64,000 nucleotides of DNA, from positions 62,001-126,000 of the forward strand of contig JAFTIQ010000004.1 in assembly GCA_017456805.1 (NCBI GenBank). The letters are read 5' to 3'. Both the position numbers and the translations under genes were made by a program. Within the stretch, counting starts at the first letter, position 1. Each line of letters starts with the position of its first letter. The notes beneath the pieces were generated by a model, which saw nothing but the letters and a program-made list of their open reading frames with translations, was not told where the DNA came from and made no database searches. Shown here one piece after another: positions 53,646-60,741 of the stretch. The stretch comes from Lentisphaeria bacterium (lineage in GTDB: Bacteria; Verrucomicrobiota; Lentisphaeria; Victivallales; UBA1829).

Positions 53646-54410
53646 ATGGAATTTTTCTTTGGAGATTTCTCCAATGTTCAGATTCTCATTTTGATCGTAG
53701 CCGCAATTTTAATAGGGATCAACAAGACCGGGATTCCCGGTTTGGGATTGATCCCTGTTATTATGCTGGTATTTACGTTCGAAACGGGAATTTCCACCGG
53801 TTTGCAGCTGATGATGCTCTGCATGGCAGATTTGGCGGCAGTTGCTTATTATCACAAAACAGCGAATTGGAAGATCATCGGGAAACTGCTGCCTGCGGCA
53901 TTGTGCGGGATCGTGATCGGCTCCTGCGTAATCCACAAGCTGGATCAAAATGCTATGATGCTTTTGATGGGGATCGTGATCCTTATCCTGAGCGGGATCA
54001 GTGTTGTCCGCGAGATCTGGTGGACCGATGCGGAAAAAATTCCGTCCCACTGGAGTTTTGCGGTAGCCACCGGATTGCTTGCCGGTTTTTCCACCCAGAT
54101 CGCCAATGCCGCCGGCCCGATCATGGCATTGTACCTGCTTGCGATGCGTATGCCGAAAATGGAATATATGGGGACCGCTGCATGGTATTTCATGATTCTG
54201 AACTGGATCAAACTTCCGATTTTTGCGTGGGAAGGACGAATTACGCTTGCTTCCGTCAAGGCTGACCTGGCAATGATTCCCTTCCTTTTGATCGGGGCTG
54301 TTCTTGGGATCGTTATGCTGAATAAAATGCCGAAAACCGTTTTCAACTGGATCATCCTGATCCTTTCCGCAGTAGCTTCCGTTTATATGATCGTCAAGTC
54401 CGTGATTTGA
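53646..54410 (+). CDS. TSUP (TauE/SafE) family membrane exporter
   Basis: A 254-residue membrane protein with about eight helices in two repeats. NKTGIPGLGLIPVIML near 25-40 and the second-half FSTQIANAAGPIMALYLLAMRMPK near 149-172 are TSUP hallmarks. Known members export sulfite, sulfoacetate or related sulfur compounds. It follows ahcY by 12 bases, so a sulfur compound related to the methionine/homocysteine cycle is a reasonable guess. Confidence 0.87.
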   Translation: MEFFFGDFSNVQILILIVAAILIGINKTGIPGLGLIPVIMLVFTFETGISTGLQLMMLCMADLAAVAYYHKTANWKIIGKLLPAALCGIVIGSCVIHKLDQNAMMLLMGIVILILSGISVVREIWWTDAEKIPSHWSFAVATGLLAGFSTQIANAAGPIMALYLLAMRMPKMEYMGTAAWYFMILNWIKLPIFAWEGRITLASVKADLAMIPFLLIGAVLGIVMLNKMPKTVFNWIILILSAVASVYMIVKSVI

Positions 54411-54432
54411 CAATTTTGTGCCTGAATTTCAA

Positions 54433-54467
54433 GGATGAGTTCCTTCCGTGGAGCCCATCCTTTTTTT
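54433..54467 (+). terminator. Terminator after the metK-ahcY-TSUP operon
   Basis: GGATG (54433-54437) pairs with CATCC (54456-54460) and is followed by seven T. The stem is short and imperfect above five pairs. Confidence 0.6.
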
Positions 54468-54512
54468 ATTTTTCTGTTCAAAAAAACGACGGAATCAAAA
54501 AAATAATCAAAA

Positions 54513-54530
54513 AATTAGTTTTATCTAATT
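54513..54530 (+). promoter_or_regulatory. Candidate metal-repressor operator of feoAB
   Basis: AATTAG (54513-54518) and CTAATT (54525-54530) form a 6-bp inverted repeat with a 6-base centre. It abuts and overlaps the -35 box at 54529. The TTAG...CTAA arms recall DtxR/IdeR-type iron operators; a Fur site is the alternative. Confidence 0.45.
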
Positions 54531-54556
54531 GAAAAAAGAAAAAAGTGATGTATATT
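54529..54556 (+). promoter_or_regulatory. Promoter of feoAB
   Basis: TTGAAA at 54529-54534, 16 bases, TATATT at 54551-54556; a second TATAAT at 54561-54566 could serve a shifted start. Confidence 0.65.
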
Positions 54557-54567
54557 ATAATATAATG

Positions 54568-54592
54568 TGCGTGAAAGAAGGATTTTTACGCA
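54568..54592 (+). other. Leader hairpin upstream of feoA
   Basis: TGCGTGAAA (54568-54576) pairs with TTTTACGCA (54584-54592), 9 pairs with one G-T, in the roughly 100-base leader. It has no T-run. Role unknown. Confidence 0.4.
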
Positions 54593-54660
54593 GTGATTTT
54601 GGAATATTAGCTGATACAAAGTTTTGAATAAAACTCAGTCAACAAAACAGGAGTTGGAAG

Positions 54661-54972
54661 ATGGCTGAAAAAAAATGTTCGTGCGGATGCGGTTGTTCCG
54701 CCGGAAAAACAAAAGAATATCATGTTCCTGCTGAGAACGGGGAAGCAACCCTCGCAGAGCTGCCGGTCGGAACAAAGGCAACGATCGTAAAGATCATGCC
54801 GAAAGCCCGTGGCAGAAAGAAATTTGCGGATGTGGGAATCGTTCCCGGAAGTGAATTGCTGATCGAAGCTCATGCTCCATTCGGCGGGCTGATCCGCGTA
54901 AAAGTAATGGAAACAAGCATGGCTCTTCATAAAGATGAAGCCGCAAATATTGTGATGAAACCCGAGGAGTAA
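54661..54972 (+). CDS. feoA: Ferrous iron transport protein FeoA with a Cys-rich N-terminus
   Basis: A 103-residue FeoA. The SH3-like core (about 30-100) has LAELPVGTKATIV, FADVGIVPGSELLIEA and KDEAANIVM. Unusually it begins with four Cys in seven residues (C6, C8, C10, C12), a possible metal or cluster site not in E. coli FeoA. FeoA is the cytosolic helper of FeoB, which follows after 7 bases. Ribosome site AGGAG. Confidence 0.88.
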   Translation: MAEKKCSCGCGCSAGKTKEYHVPAENGEATLAELPVGTKATIVKIMPKARGRKKFADVGIVPGSELLIEAHAPFGGLIRVKVMETSMALHKDEAANIVMKPEE

Positions 54973-54979
54973 ACAGGAT

Positions 54980-57130
54980 ATGAATCGGAATTTTCGAATT
55001 GCCCTTGCGGGAAATCCCAACTGCGGAAAAACCACAATTTTCAATGCTTTGACCGGTGCCAGACAGCATGTGGGAAATTATCCCGGCGTGACAGTGGAAA
55101 GCAAATCCGGGAAGTTCGTTCTGAATGGATCTGAAATCGAATTGATCGATTTGCCCGGAGTTTATTCTCTCTCTTCCAGCTCTCCCGAAGAGGAAGTTGT
55201 ATTCAATGAACTGACTCAGCCCGGGATCGACCTGATCATCAACGTAGTGGATTCCACCATTCCTCAGCGCAGTCTTTACCTGACGACTCAGCTTGCCGAA
55301 CTTCATATCCCCATGCTTCTTGCCTTCAATATGGCTGATGATGCAGAACGGAAGGGACTGAAATATAATTTTCAGAAGCTGGAAAAATATTTCGGTTCCC
55401 CCATTGTGCAGACCATCGGCAGCAAATCCAGCGGGGTTCAGAACCTTTTGAAACAGCTGAGCAAAACTCTCGATGAACTGGAAGATCATGGCGTGCCGAT
55501 GCTCTCCTATGGTGCAGATATCGATGATGCAATCAATGCTGTTTCCGAAAAAATCGATGCACTGGATCTGGAAATCTGCAAACACATTCCTTCCCGTTTT
55601 TATGCGATCAAACTTCTGGAACATGACAGTTCCGCAATGAAGATCACAGAGCTTCAGCCGATCCATGAGGAAGTGGAAGCTCAGATCAAGCATTTGTGGG
55701 AAAAACATGCGATCAAGGCGGAAACCTTCATGGCTGACTGCCGTTATGCCATGCTCGCCGGAGCATGCCGCGATACGATTTCCAAAACCGGTGAAAAACG
55801 CCGGGAAATCTCTGATAAAATCGACTTGGTCATGACCAACAAGTTCCTTGGATTCCCGATTTTCCTTGTTATCATGTATCTGACATTCTGGTTCACCTTC
55901 ACCTGTGCTGATCCGCTGATGGGGTATATTGAAGAATTCTTCGGCTGGCTCGGAGATGTGATCAAAGGGTATTGGTCCGAAGAAAATCTGCCCTATTTGC
56001 GCAGTCTGATCACCGATGGGATCATCGGCGGAGTCGGCGGAGTGATCGTCTTCCTGCCCAATATTCTTTTCCTGTTCTTTGTGATCGCAATTCTGGAAGA
56101 GTCCGGTTACATGTCCCGCGCAGCGTTTGTGATGGATGGGATCATGCGGAAATTCGGACTTCAGGGCAAATCTTTTGTTCCTCTTGTCCTCGGATTCGGC
56201 TGTACTGTTCCGGCCGTTATGGCAACCAGAACCATTGAATCCCAGCGGGATCGAACTGTCACGATCATGGTTCTCCCGTTGATGAGCTGCGGCGCAAGAC
56301 TTCCGATTTACGCATTGATCATACCGGCGTTTTTTGCCCAGTACCGGGCGTTCACCATGTGGGGGATCTATGTGATCGGAATCATCATTGCCCTGATCGC
56401 TGCCCGTATTATGAAAGGAACGCTTTTCAAAGGCGACGGCGAAGTCTATCTGATGGAACTTCCGCCTTACCGTATGCCCACCTTCCAGAGTTTGATGCTC
56501 CACATGTGGGATCGCGGAAAGATGTATCTTCAGAAAGCAGGTACTATCATTCTGGCAACCAGCGTGATCCTTTATATCTGCAATACCTATCCTGAAAAGA
56601 AAGAGTTTTCTCAGGATTATGATGCAAAGATCGAAGCAGTTCAGAATGATACCAAACTGACCGATGAAGAAAAAAAAGAACAGACTGCTGCCCTCGATAA
56701 TGAAAAATCCGCAGAAGCGATGGAGTACACGATCTCCGGAAGAGTCGGAAAAGCTCTGGAACCCATCTTCAGACCTCTTGGCTTTGATTGGAAGATCGCC
56801 ACAGCCACGATCGGCGCACTCGCAGCAAAGGAAGTCTTTGTCTCTCAGATGGGAATCCTTTATTCCGAAGGCGAAGCGGATGAAGAATCCGTAACCCTGC
56901 GGGAAAAAATGCGGAAGGTTTATACTCCGCTTCAGGCATTCTGTATCATGCTGTTCTGTCTGCTTTCCATCCCCTGTCTGGCAACGCTGGCGATCATTCG
57001 CCGGGAATTGAACTCATGGAAGATGATGTTCGCAGAAGGAATCGGCTTGTTCCTGCTTGCTTATATTACGACAATGATCGTATATCAGCTGGGAACGATT
57101 TTCAAGATCGGGACAAATCTGCTTGGATAA
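54980..57130 (+). CDS. feoB: Ferrous iron transporter FeoB
   Basis: A 716-residue Fe2+ importer. The N-terminal G domain has G1 GNPNCGKTTIFN at 10-21, G3 DLPGVYS and G4-like NMAD; the GDI helix region follows, then two Gate motifs in the membrane part (for example GFGCTVPAVMATR and the later GALAAKEVFV). The order and length match FeoB, with a charged cytosolic loop (about 530-580). GTP-dependent uptake of Fe2+, in line with an anaerobic life and with the iron demand of the nitrogenase-like cluster. Confidence 0.95.
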   Translation: MNRNFRIALAGNPNCGKTTIFNALTGARQHVGNYPGVTVESKSGKFVLNGSEIELIDLPGVYSLSSSSPEEEVVFNELTQPGIDLIINVVDSTIPQRSLYLTTQLAELHIPMLLAFNMADDAERKGLKYNFQKLEKYFGSPIVQTIGSKSSGVQNLLKQLSKTLDELEDHGVPMLSYGADIDDAINAVSEKIDALDLEICKHIPSRFYAIKLLEHDSSAMKITELQPIHEEVEAQIKHLWEKHAIKAETFMADCRYAMLAGACRDTISKTGEKRREISDKIDLVMTNKFLGFPIFLVIMYLTFWFTFTCADPLMGYIEEFFGWLGDVIKGYWSEENLPYLRSLITDGIIGGVGGVIVFLPNILFLFFVIAILEESGYMSRAAFVMDGIMRKFGLQGKSFVPLVLGFGCTVPAVMATRTIESQRDRTVTIMVLPLMSCGARLPIYALIIPAFFAQYRAFTMWGIYVIGIIIALIAARIMKGTLFKGDGEVYLMELPPYRMPTFQSLMLHMWDRGKMYLQKAGTIILATSVILYICNTYPEKKEFSQDYDAKIEAVQNDTKLTDEEKKEQTAALDNEKSAEAMEYTISGRVGKALEPIFRPLGFDWKIATATIGALAAKEVFVSQMGILYSEGEADEESVTLREKMRKVYTPLQAFCIMLFCLLSIPCLATLAIIRRELNSWKMMFAEGIGLFLLAYITTMIVYQLGTIFKIGTNLLG

Positions 57131-57151
57131 GCTGTTGAACTGAGAGTTTGC

Positions 57152-57187
57152 GGGCGGTCTCCACTTCCTCCGGAGCCGCCCTTTTTT
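57152..57187 (+). terminator. Terminator of feoAB
   Basis: GGGCGG (57152-57157) pairs with CCGCCC (57176-57181), extended by CTCC/GGAG inside, and is followed by six T. It overlaps the end of the converging transporter gene. Confidence 0.9.
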
Positions 57188-58157
57188 ATGCCTGCGTGCA
57201 GATCAGTACCAACCCGCTGAGACAGACGATCAATGCAGCCAGCTGAACCGGTTTGACTTTTTCTTTCAGCAGCCAGATACTGGACAAGGTAAAGCTGATG
57301 ATACAGCTGCCCACCATCATCGGGTAGCACATGCCGCCAAGACCTTTTTCTGCCATCACATCCATACCCGGATAATGAAGCGTGTAGGCAAAAATAAGAC
57401 TGAACAATTGCAGCACAGCGATATATTTCCACAACGTGAAGTTTTTCACATTCTTTTTGATTTGATCCCAGCGATCCCTGTTCATCAGAACGAGATTCCA
57501 AATGACAGCCATTGCAAGCGTTCCGCCTGCTGCACAGAGAGACCGCATAATGCTGGGCACATTTCTTGCCTCTTCAAAATAGGAAGGCATCGTTGAAATG
57601 TTCTGCTGGATCGCTGCCAGAGTCATGGCTGAAAATGCCAGCAATTTCCATTTGATCCCGCCTTGATTTTTATTATCTTTCGTGAAGGCAAACAGAACCA
57701 GAGCCCCCAGCAGCAGGATGATCCCGGCACCCCGCAGGAAAGTCAACTCCACTCCAAAGAACAGAATTCCGCCTATAAATGGAAAAATCAGGGCAGACTG
57801 AATGATTGACCAAATCACGCCATTGGGGCCAAGCTGCATCGCTTTGGACATCAGTTGCAGCATTACAAAATTAATTGCAGAACCCACAAAATAAGCAAGA
57901 CAGGTCAGAAACGTCACCTTCAGAGAAGCTGTCGAATAGGCAGAGGTCGCAATCAGAATAATGGCACTCACAATAACGGAAAAAAGCCCGCCGCCCATCT
58001 GAACCAGACTCGGTTCAATTCCCTTCTTCGGCGCATCTCCCATGACCAGTCCCACCAGACACCAGGAGCTTCCTACAATCACCATCGCGATGATTCCAAA
58101 CGCTATTGAACTGAAAAATGGGATCGTATGAAGAAAATCCAGAATATATTGAAACAT
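57186..58157 (-). CDS. DMT-superfamily transporter, copy 1
   Basis: A 323-residue inner-membrane protein with ten hydrophobic segments in two halves, the EamA/DMT layout. The string IAMVIVGSSWCLVGLVMGDAPKKGI near 22-46 is shared with the adjacent gene, as are QLGPNGVIWSIIQSA and SYFEEARNVPSIMR. The first helices and PNG segment recall the sugar and rhamnose transporter branches, but substrate is unproven. It is the second of a tandem pair 14 bases apart. Confidence 0.82.
   Translation of the reverse strand: MFQYILDFLHTIPFFSSIAFGIIAMVIVGSSWCLVGLVMGDAPKKGIEPSLVQMGGGLFSVIVSAIILIATSAYSTASLKVTFLTCLAYFVGSAINFVMLQLMSKAMQLGPNGVIWSIIQSALIFPFIGGILFFGVELTFLRGAGIILLLGALVLFAFTKDNKNQGGIKWKLLAFSAMTLAAIQQNISTMPSYFEEARNVPSIMRSLCAAGGTLAMAVIWNLVLMNRDRWDQIKKNVKNFTLWKYIAVLQLFSLIFAYTLHYPGMDVMAEKGLGGMCYPMMVGSCIISFTLSSIWLLKEKVKPVQLAALIVCLSGLVLICTQA
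58030..58070. repeat. 41-base identical tract, copy 1 (tandem DMT genes)
   Basis: These bases are identical to 59010-59050 in the neighbouring paralogue, while surrounding codons differ at many third positions. This points to recent duplication or gene conversion. Confidence 0.8.
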
Positions 58158-58171
58158 TTTTCAACCCATTC

Positions 58172-59137
58172 TTATTTTGTGCAAATCAAAATCAATCCGC
58201 TGATACAGACAATCAGGGCTCCCAGCTGGTAAAGATTGAACTTCTCCTTCAGCAGTACAACGCTGGAAATGGTGAAACTTACAATGCAGCTTCCCACCAT
58301 CATCGGATAACTCATCCCGCCCATGCCGTGATCCGCCATCACATTCATCCCGGGATAATGAAGCGTGTAAGAGAAGAATAAATTGAAGAACTGAAGCGCA
58401 AGGGTATATTTCCACAACATGCCGTTTTTCAAATTGCTTTTGATCTTTTCCCAATGTGCACGGTTCATCCGGAAGAGATTCCAGATGACAGCCGCTAACA
58501 CAAATCCGAACTCTGCTGCAAGAACTCGCACAATACTGGGGACTTTATCCGCTTCGGGAAAATAAGAAGGCAGGACAGAAAGATTTTGCTGGATCGCTGT
58601 AATCACCAATCCGGCAATCGCCAGAAGTTTCCATTTTCCGCCATTGCTGGAGTTGTCTTTTGTAAACGCAAACAGTACCAGCGCAGCCAGAAGAAGGATG
58701 ATCCCGAGACAGCGCAAAATGGTGAATTTGACCTCAAAAAAGATCATTCCGACCATGAACGGAAATACCATTGCCGATTGAATGATTGACCAGATCACCC
58801 CGTTCGGACCGCATTGCATCGCCCGGGACATCAGTTCCAGCATAAGAAAATTCAGAACAGAGGAAAGGATCAGAACCAACGATACCAGCAGCGTTATTTT
58901 CACTGATGCCGTGGAATAATCAGATGTGGCAACCATGATAATAATGCTTGCTGCCGTTGCAACAATGCCGCCCCACAGCTGCACAAGACTGGAATCAATC
59001 CCTTTTTTGGGCGCATCTCCCATGACCAGTCCCACCAGACACCAGGAGCTGCCGACGATCACCATCGCAATAATCCCGAACGCTACCGAACTGAAAAATG
59101 GGATCGAACTGAAAAACTGAACAATTTCATGAAGCAT
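58172..59137 (-). CDS. DMT-superfamily transporter, copy 2
   Basis: A 322-residue paralogue of the downstream gene with the same ten-helix layout and shared strings (VIVGSSWCLVGLVMGDAPKKGI near 24-45, GPNGVIWSIIQSAM). The start at 59137 has GAGGAG upstream with good spacing; the frame back to 59191 overlaps the promoter and is rejected. First gene of the pair; both probably move the same class of solute. The GH78 operon at 60742 lies nearby on the same strand, making a sugar a fair guess. Confidence 0.82.
   Translation of the reverse strand: MLHEIVQFFSSIPFFSSVAFGIIAMVIVGSSWCLVGLVMGDAPKKGIDSSLVQLWGGIVATAASIIIMVATSDYSTASVKITLLVSLVLILSSVLNFLMLELMSRAMQCGPNGVIWSIIQSAMVFPFMVGMIFFEVKFTILRCLGIILLLAALVLFAFTKDNSSNGGKWKLLAIAGLVITAIQQNLSVLPSYFPEADKVPSIVRVLAAEFGFVLAAVIWNLFRMNRAHWEKIKSNLKNGMLWKYTLALQFFNLFFSYTLHYPGMNVMADHGMGGMSYPMMVGSCIVSFTISSVVLLKEKFNLYQLGALIVCISGLILICTK
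59010..59050. repeat. 41-base identical tract, copy 2 (tandem DMT genes)
   Basis: Identical to 58030-58070 in the adjacent paralogue; both copies encode the conserved GLVMGDAPK region. Confidence 0.8.
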
Positions 59138-59166
59138 TTCTTTCTCCTCTTTTATAAAATTCTTAT

Positions 59167-59195
59167 AATATACACTCTCTACGAATATCATTCAA
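59167..59195 (-). promoter_or_regulatory. Promoter of the tandem DMT genes
   Basis: Minus strand TTGAAT (59195-59190), 17 bases, TATATT (59172-59167) preceded by GTG. Divergent from the MATE promoter. Confidence 0.8.
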
Positions 59196-59228
59196 GTTTG
59201 ATTCTATAAAACTATCAGAAAATCATGA

Positions 59229-59256
59229 TTGAAAAAACATGTTTCCGGTGTATATT
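59229..59256 (+). promoter_or_regulatory. Promoter of the second MATE gene
   Basis: TTGAAA at 59229-59234, 16 bases, TATATT at 59251-59256. It overlaps a longer in-frame start at 59229, which is therefore rejected. Confidence 0.7.
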
Positions 59257-59303
59257 ACGGAATTCTGTTTTATAAAAAAAATTCTTCTCAGAAAGTATTG
59301 TTT

Positions 59304-60698
59304 ATGGCTGCTCAAACAAAAATCGTCCGGGATCTGACCAAAGGAAATGTCTTTTGGACAATGATCTCCTTTGCAGCTCCGCTGTTGTTATCAAGCCTGC
59401 TGCAAACGCTTTACAATGTCACCGATATGATCATTATCGGTCATACGGTCGGACGGGACGGACTGGGTGCTGTTTCCATCGGGACAGATATTCTGCATTT
59501 TCTCTGTTTTGCCGCAATGGGATTTTCCAATGCCGGGCAGGTGATCATTTCCCAGCTGATCGGGGCAGGGATGCCGGAACGTGTCCGCAAGACGATCGGG
59601 ACTCTGTTTACGTTTCTTGGGGGAGCGGCAATTGTACTTTCTATCGGGGGGCTTTTTCTTACGGATCAGATCCTGCTTTGGGTGAATACTCCGAAAGAGG
59701 CGTTTTCCATGGCGAAAGAGTATCTGATGATCTGTCTTTCCGGATTGGTTTTTATGTATGGATATAACATTGTCAGTGCCATTTTGCGGGGAATGGGGGA
59801 TTCCAGACACCCCTTGATTTTTGTTGCCGTAGCCGTTTCCCTGAATATTATTCTTGACATCGTTTTTGTCATTTTCCTGCATTGGGATCTGATGGGGGTG
59901 GCTCTGGCAACAGTCATCAGCCAGGCTGTCAGTTTCCTCTGGTCGCTGATTTTTCTCTACCGGAACCGGGTTCAATTCGGATTTTACTTCCGTCCGAAAG
60001 ATTTTCTGATTGATAAGGAAGAGCTGCGGCCGTTGCTGAAACTGGGGATCCCTATGGTGATCCAGAGCGCGGCAATCAGTTTTTCCATGCTGTTTGTAAA
60101 TTCTTATATCAACAGTTACGGTGTGACAGCCTCCGCTATGACAGGCGTCGGAAACAAACTTTCCAGCATCGTGAACATTGTCAATGTGGCATTGTCGACA
60201 GCCGGGAGTTCCATGATCGGACAATGCATTGGCGCAGAGAAGTATGACCGGGTGCCGAAAATATTGCGTGTTTCTTTCGGGACCAATATTCTGATTTCTG
60301 TTTTTGCGGGTGTAATAACGGTGATCTGCCCGGACTGGGTGTTTGGGATGTTCACCAAAGATCCGGATGTGCTGAAGCTTTCTTTGAGTTACATTCCGGT
60401 TCTGCTGCTTCTGTTCGGGGGAGGGGCACTCCGTCCTCCGATGATGTCGCTGATCAATGGTTCCGGAAATTTCAAGCTGAATCTTGCGGTTGCGCTGCTT
60501 GACGGAGTGGTCATGCGGATCTGTTTATCCATGATACTTGGTATGCTGGCAGGTATGGGCGTTTACGGATTCTGGTATGGACACGCCCTTGCCGGGTTCA
60601 CTCCTTTTGTGATCGGCGGCGTTTATTTCCTTACCGGAAAATGGCGGACCCGGAAATATATCATTGAAAAAGCCAATCGGCAATCGCCCCGGAAATAA
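59304..60698 (+). CDS. MATE family exporter (NorM/DinF-like)
   Basis: A 464-residue protein with 12 membrane helices in two halves. SLLQTLYNVTDMIIIGHTVGRDGLGAV near 31-57 is the MATE opening motif; AAISFSMLFVNSYINSYG near 257-274 marks the second half. It resembles the sodium- or proton-coupled multidrug exporters common in gut anaerobes. Substrate unknown. The ATG at 59304 has only a weak AGAAAG site. Confidence 0.88.
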   Translation: MAAQTKIVRDLTKGNVFWTMISFAAPLLLSSLLQTLYNVTDMIIIGHTVGRDGLGAVSIGTDILHFLCFAAMGFSNAGQVIISQLIGAGMPERVRKTIGTLFTFLGGAAIVLSIGGLFLTDQILLWVNTPKEAFSMAKEYLMICLSGLVFMYGYNIVSAILRGMGDSRHPLIFVAVAVSLNIILDIVFVIFLHWDLMGVALATVISQAVSFLWSLIFLYRNRVQFGFYFRPKDFLIDKEELRPLLKLGIPMVIQSAAISFSMLFVNSYINSYGVTASAMTGVGNKLSSIVNIVNVALSTAGSSMIGQCIGAEKYDRVPKILRVSFGTNILISVFAGVITVICPDWVFGMFTKDPDVLKLSLSYIPVLLLLFGGGALRPPMMSLINGSGNFKLNLAVALLDGVVMRICLSMILGMLAGMGVYGFWYGHALAGFTPFVIGGVYFLTGKWRTRKYIIEKANRQSPRK

Positions 60699-60725
60699 AA
60701 AAACTCCGGGCTGGGGGCCCGGAGT
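60697..60725 (-). terminator. Terminator of the GH78 operon
   Basis: ACTCCGGGC (60703-60711) pairs with GCCCGGAGT (60717-60725), a perfect 9-bp stem; on the minus strand it is followed by seven T. Confidence 0.88.
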
Positions 60726-60741
60726 CGATCTGAAACAAATC

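Noticed and set aside
54794..56503. A 569-residue minus-strand frame
   Set aside because: Antisense to feoA/feoB; low-complexity His-, Asp- and Lys-rich translation, no ribosome site.
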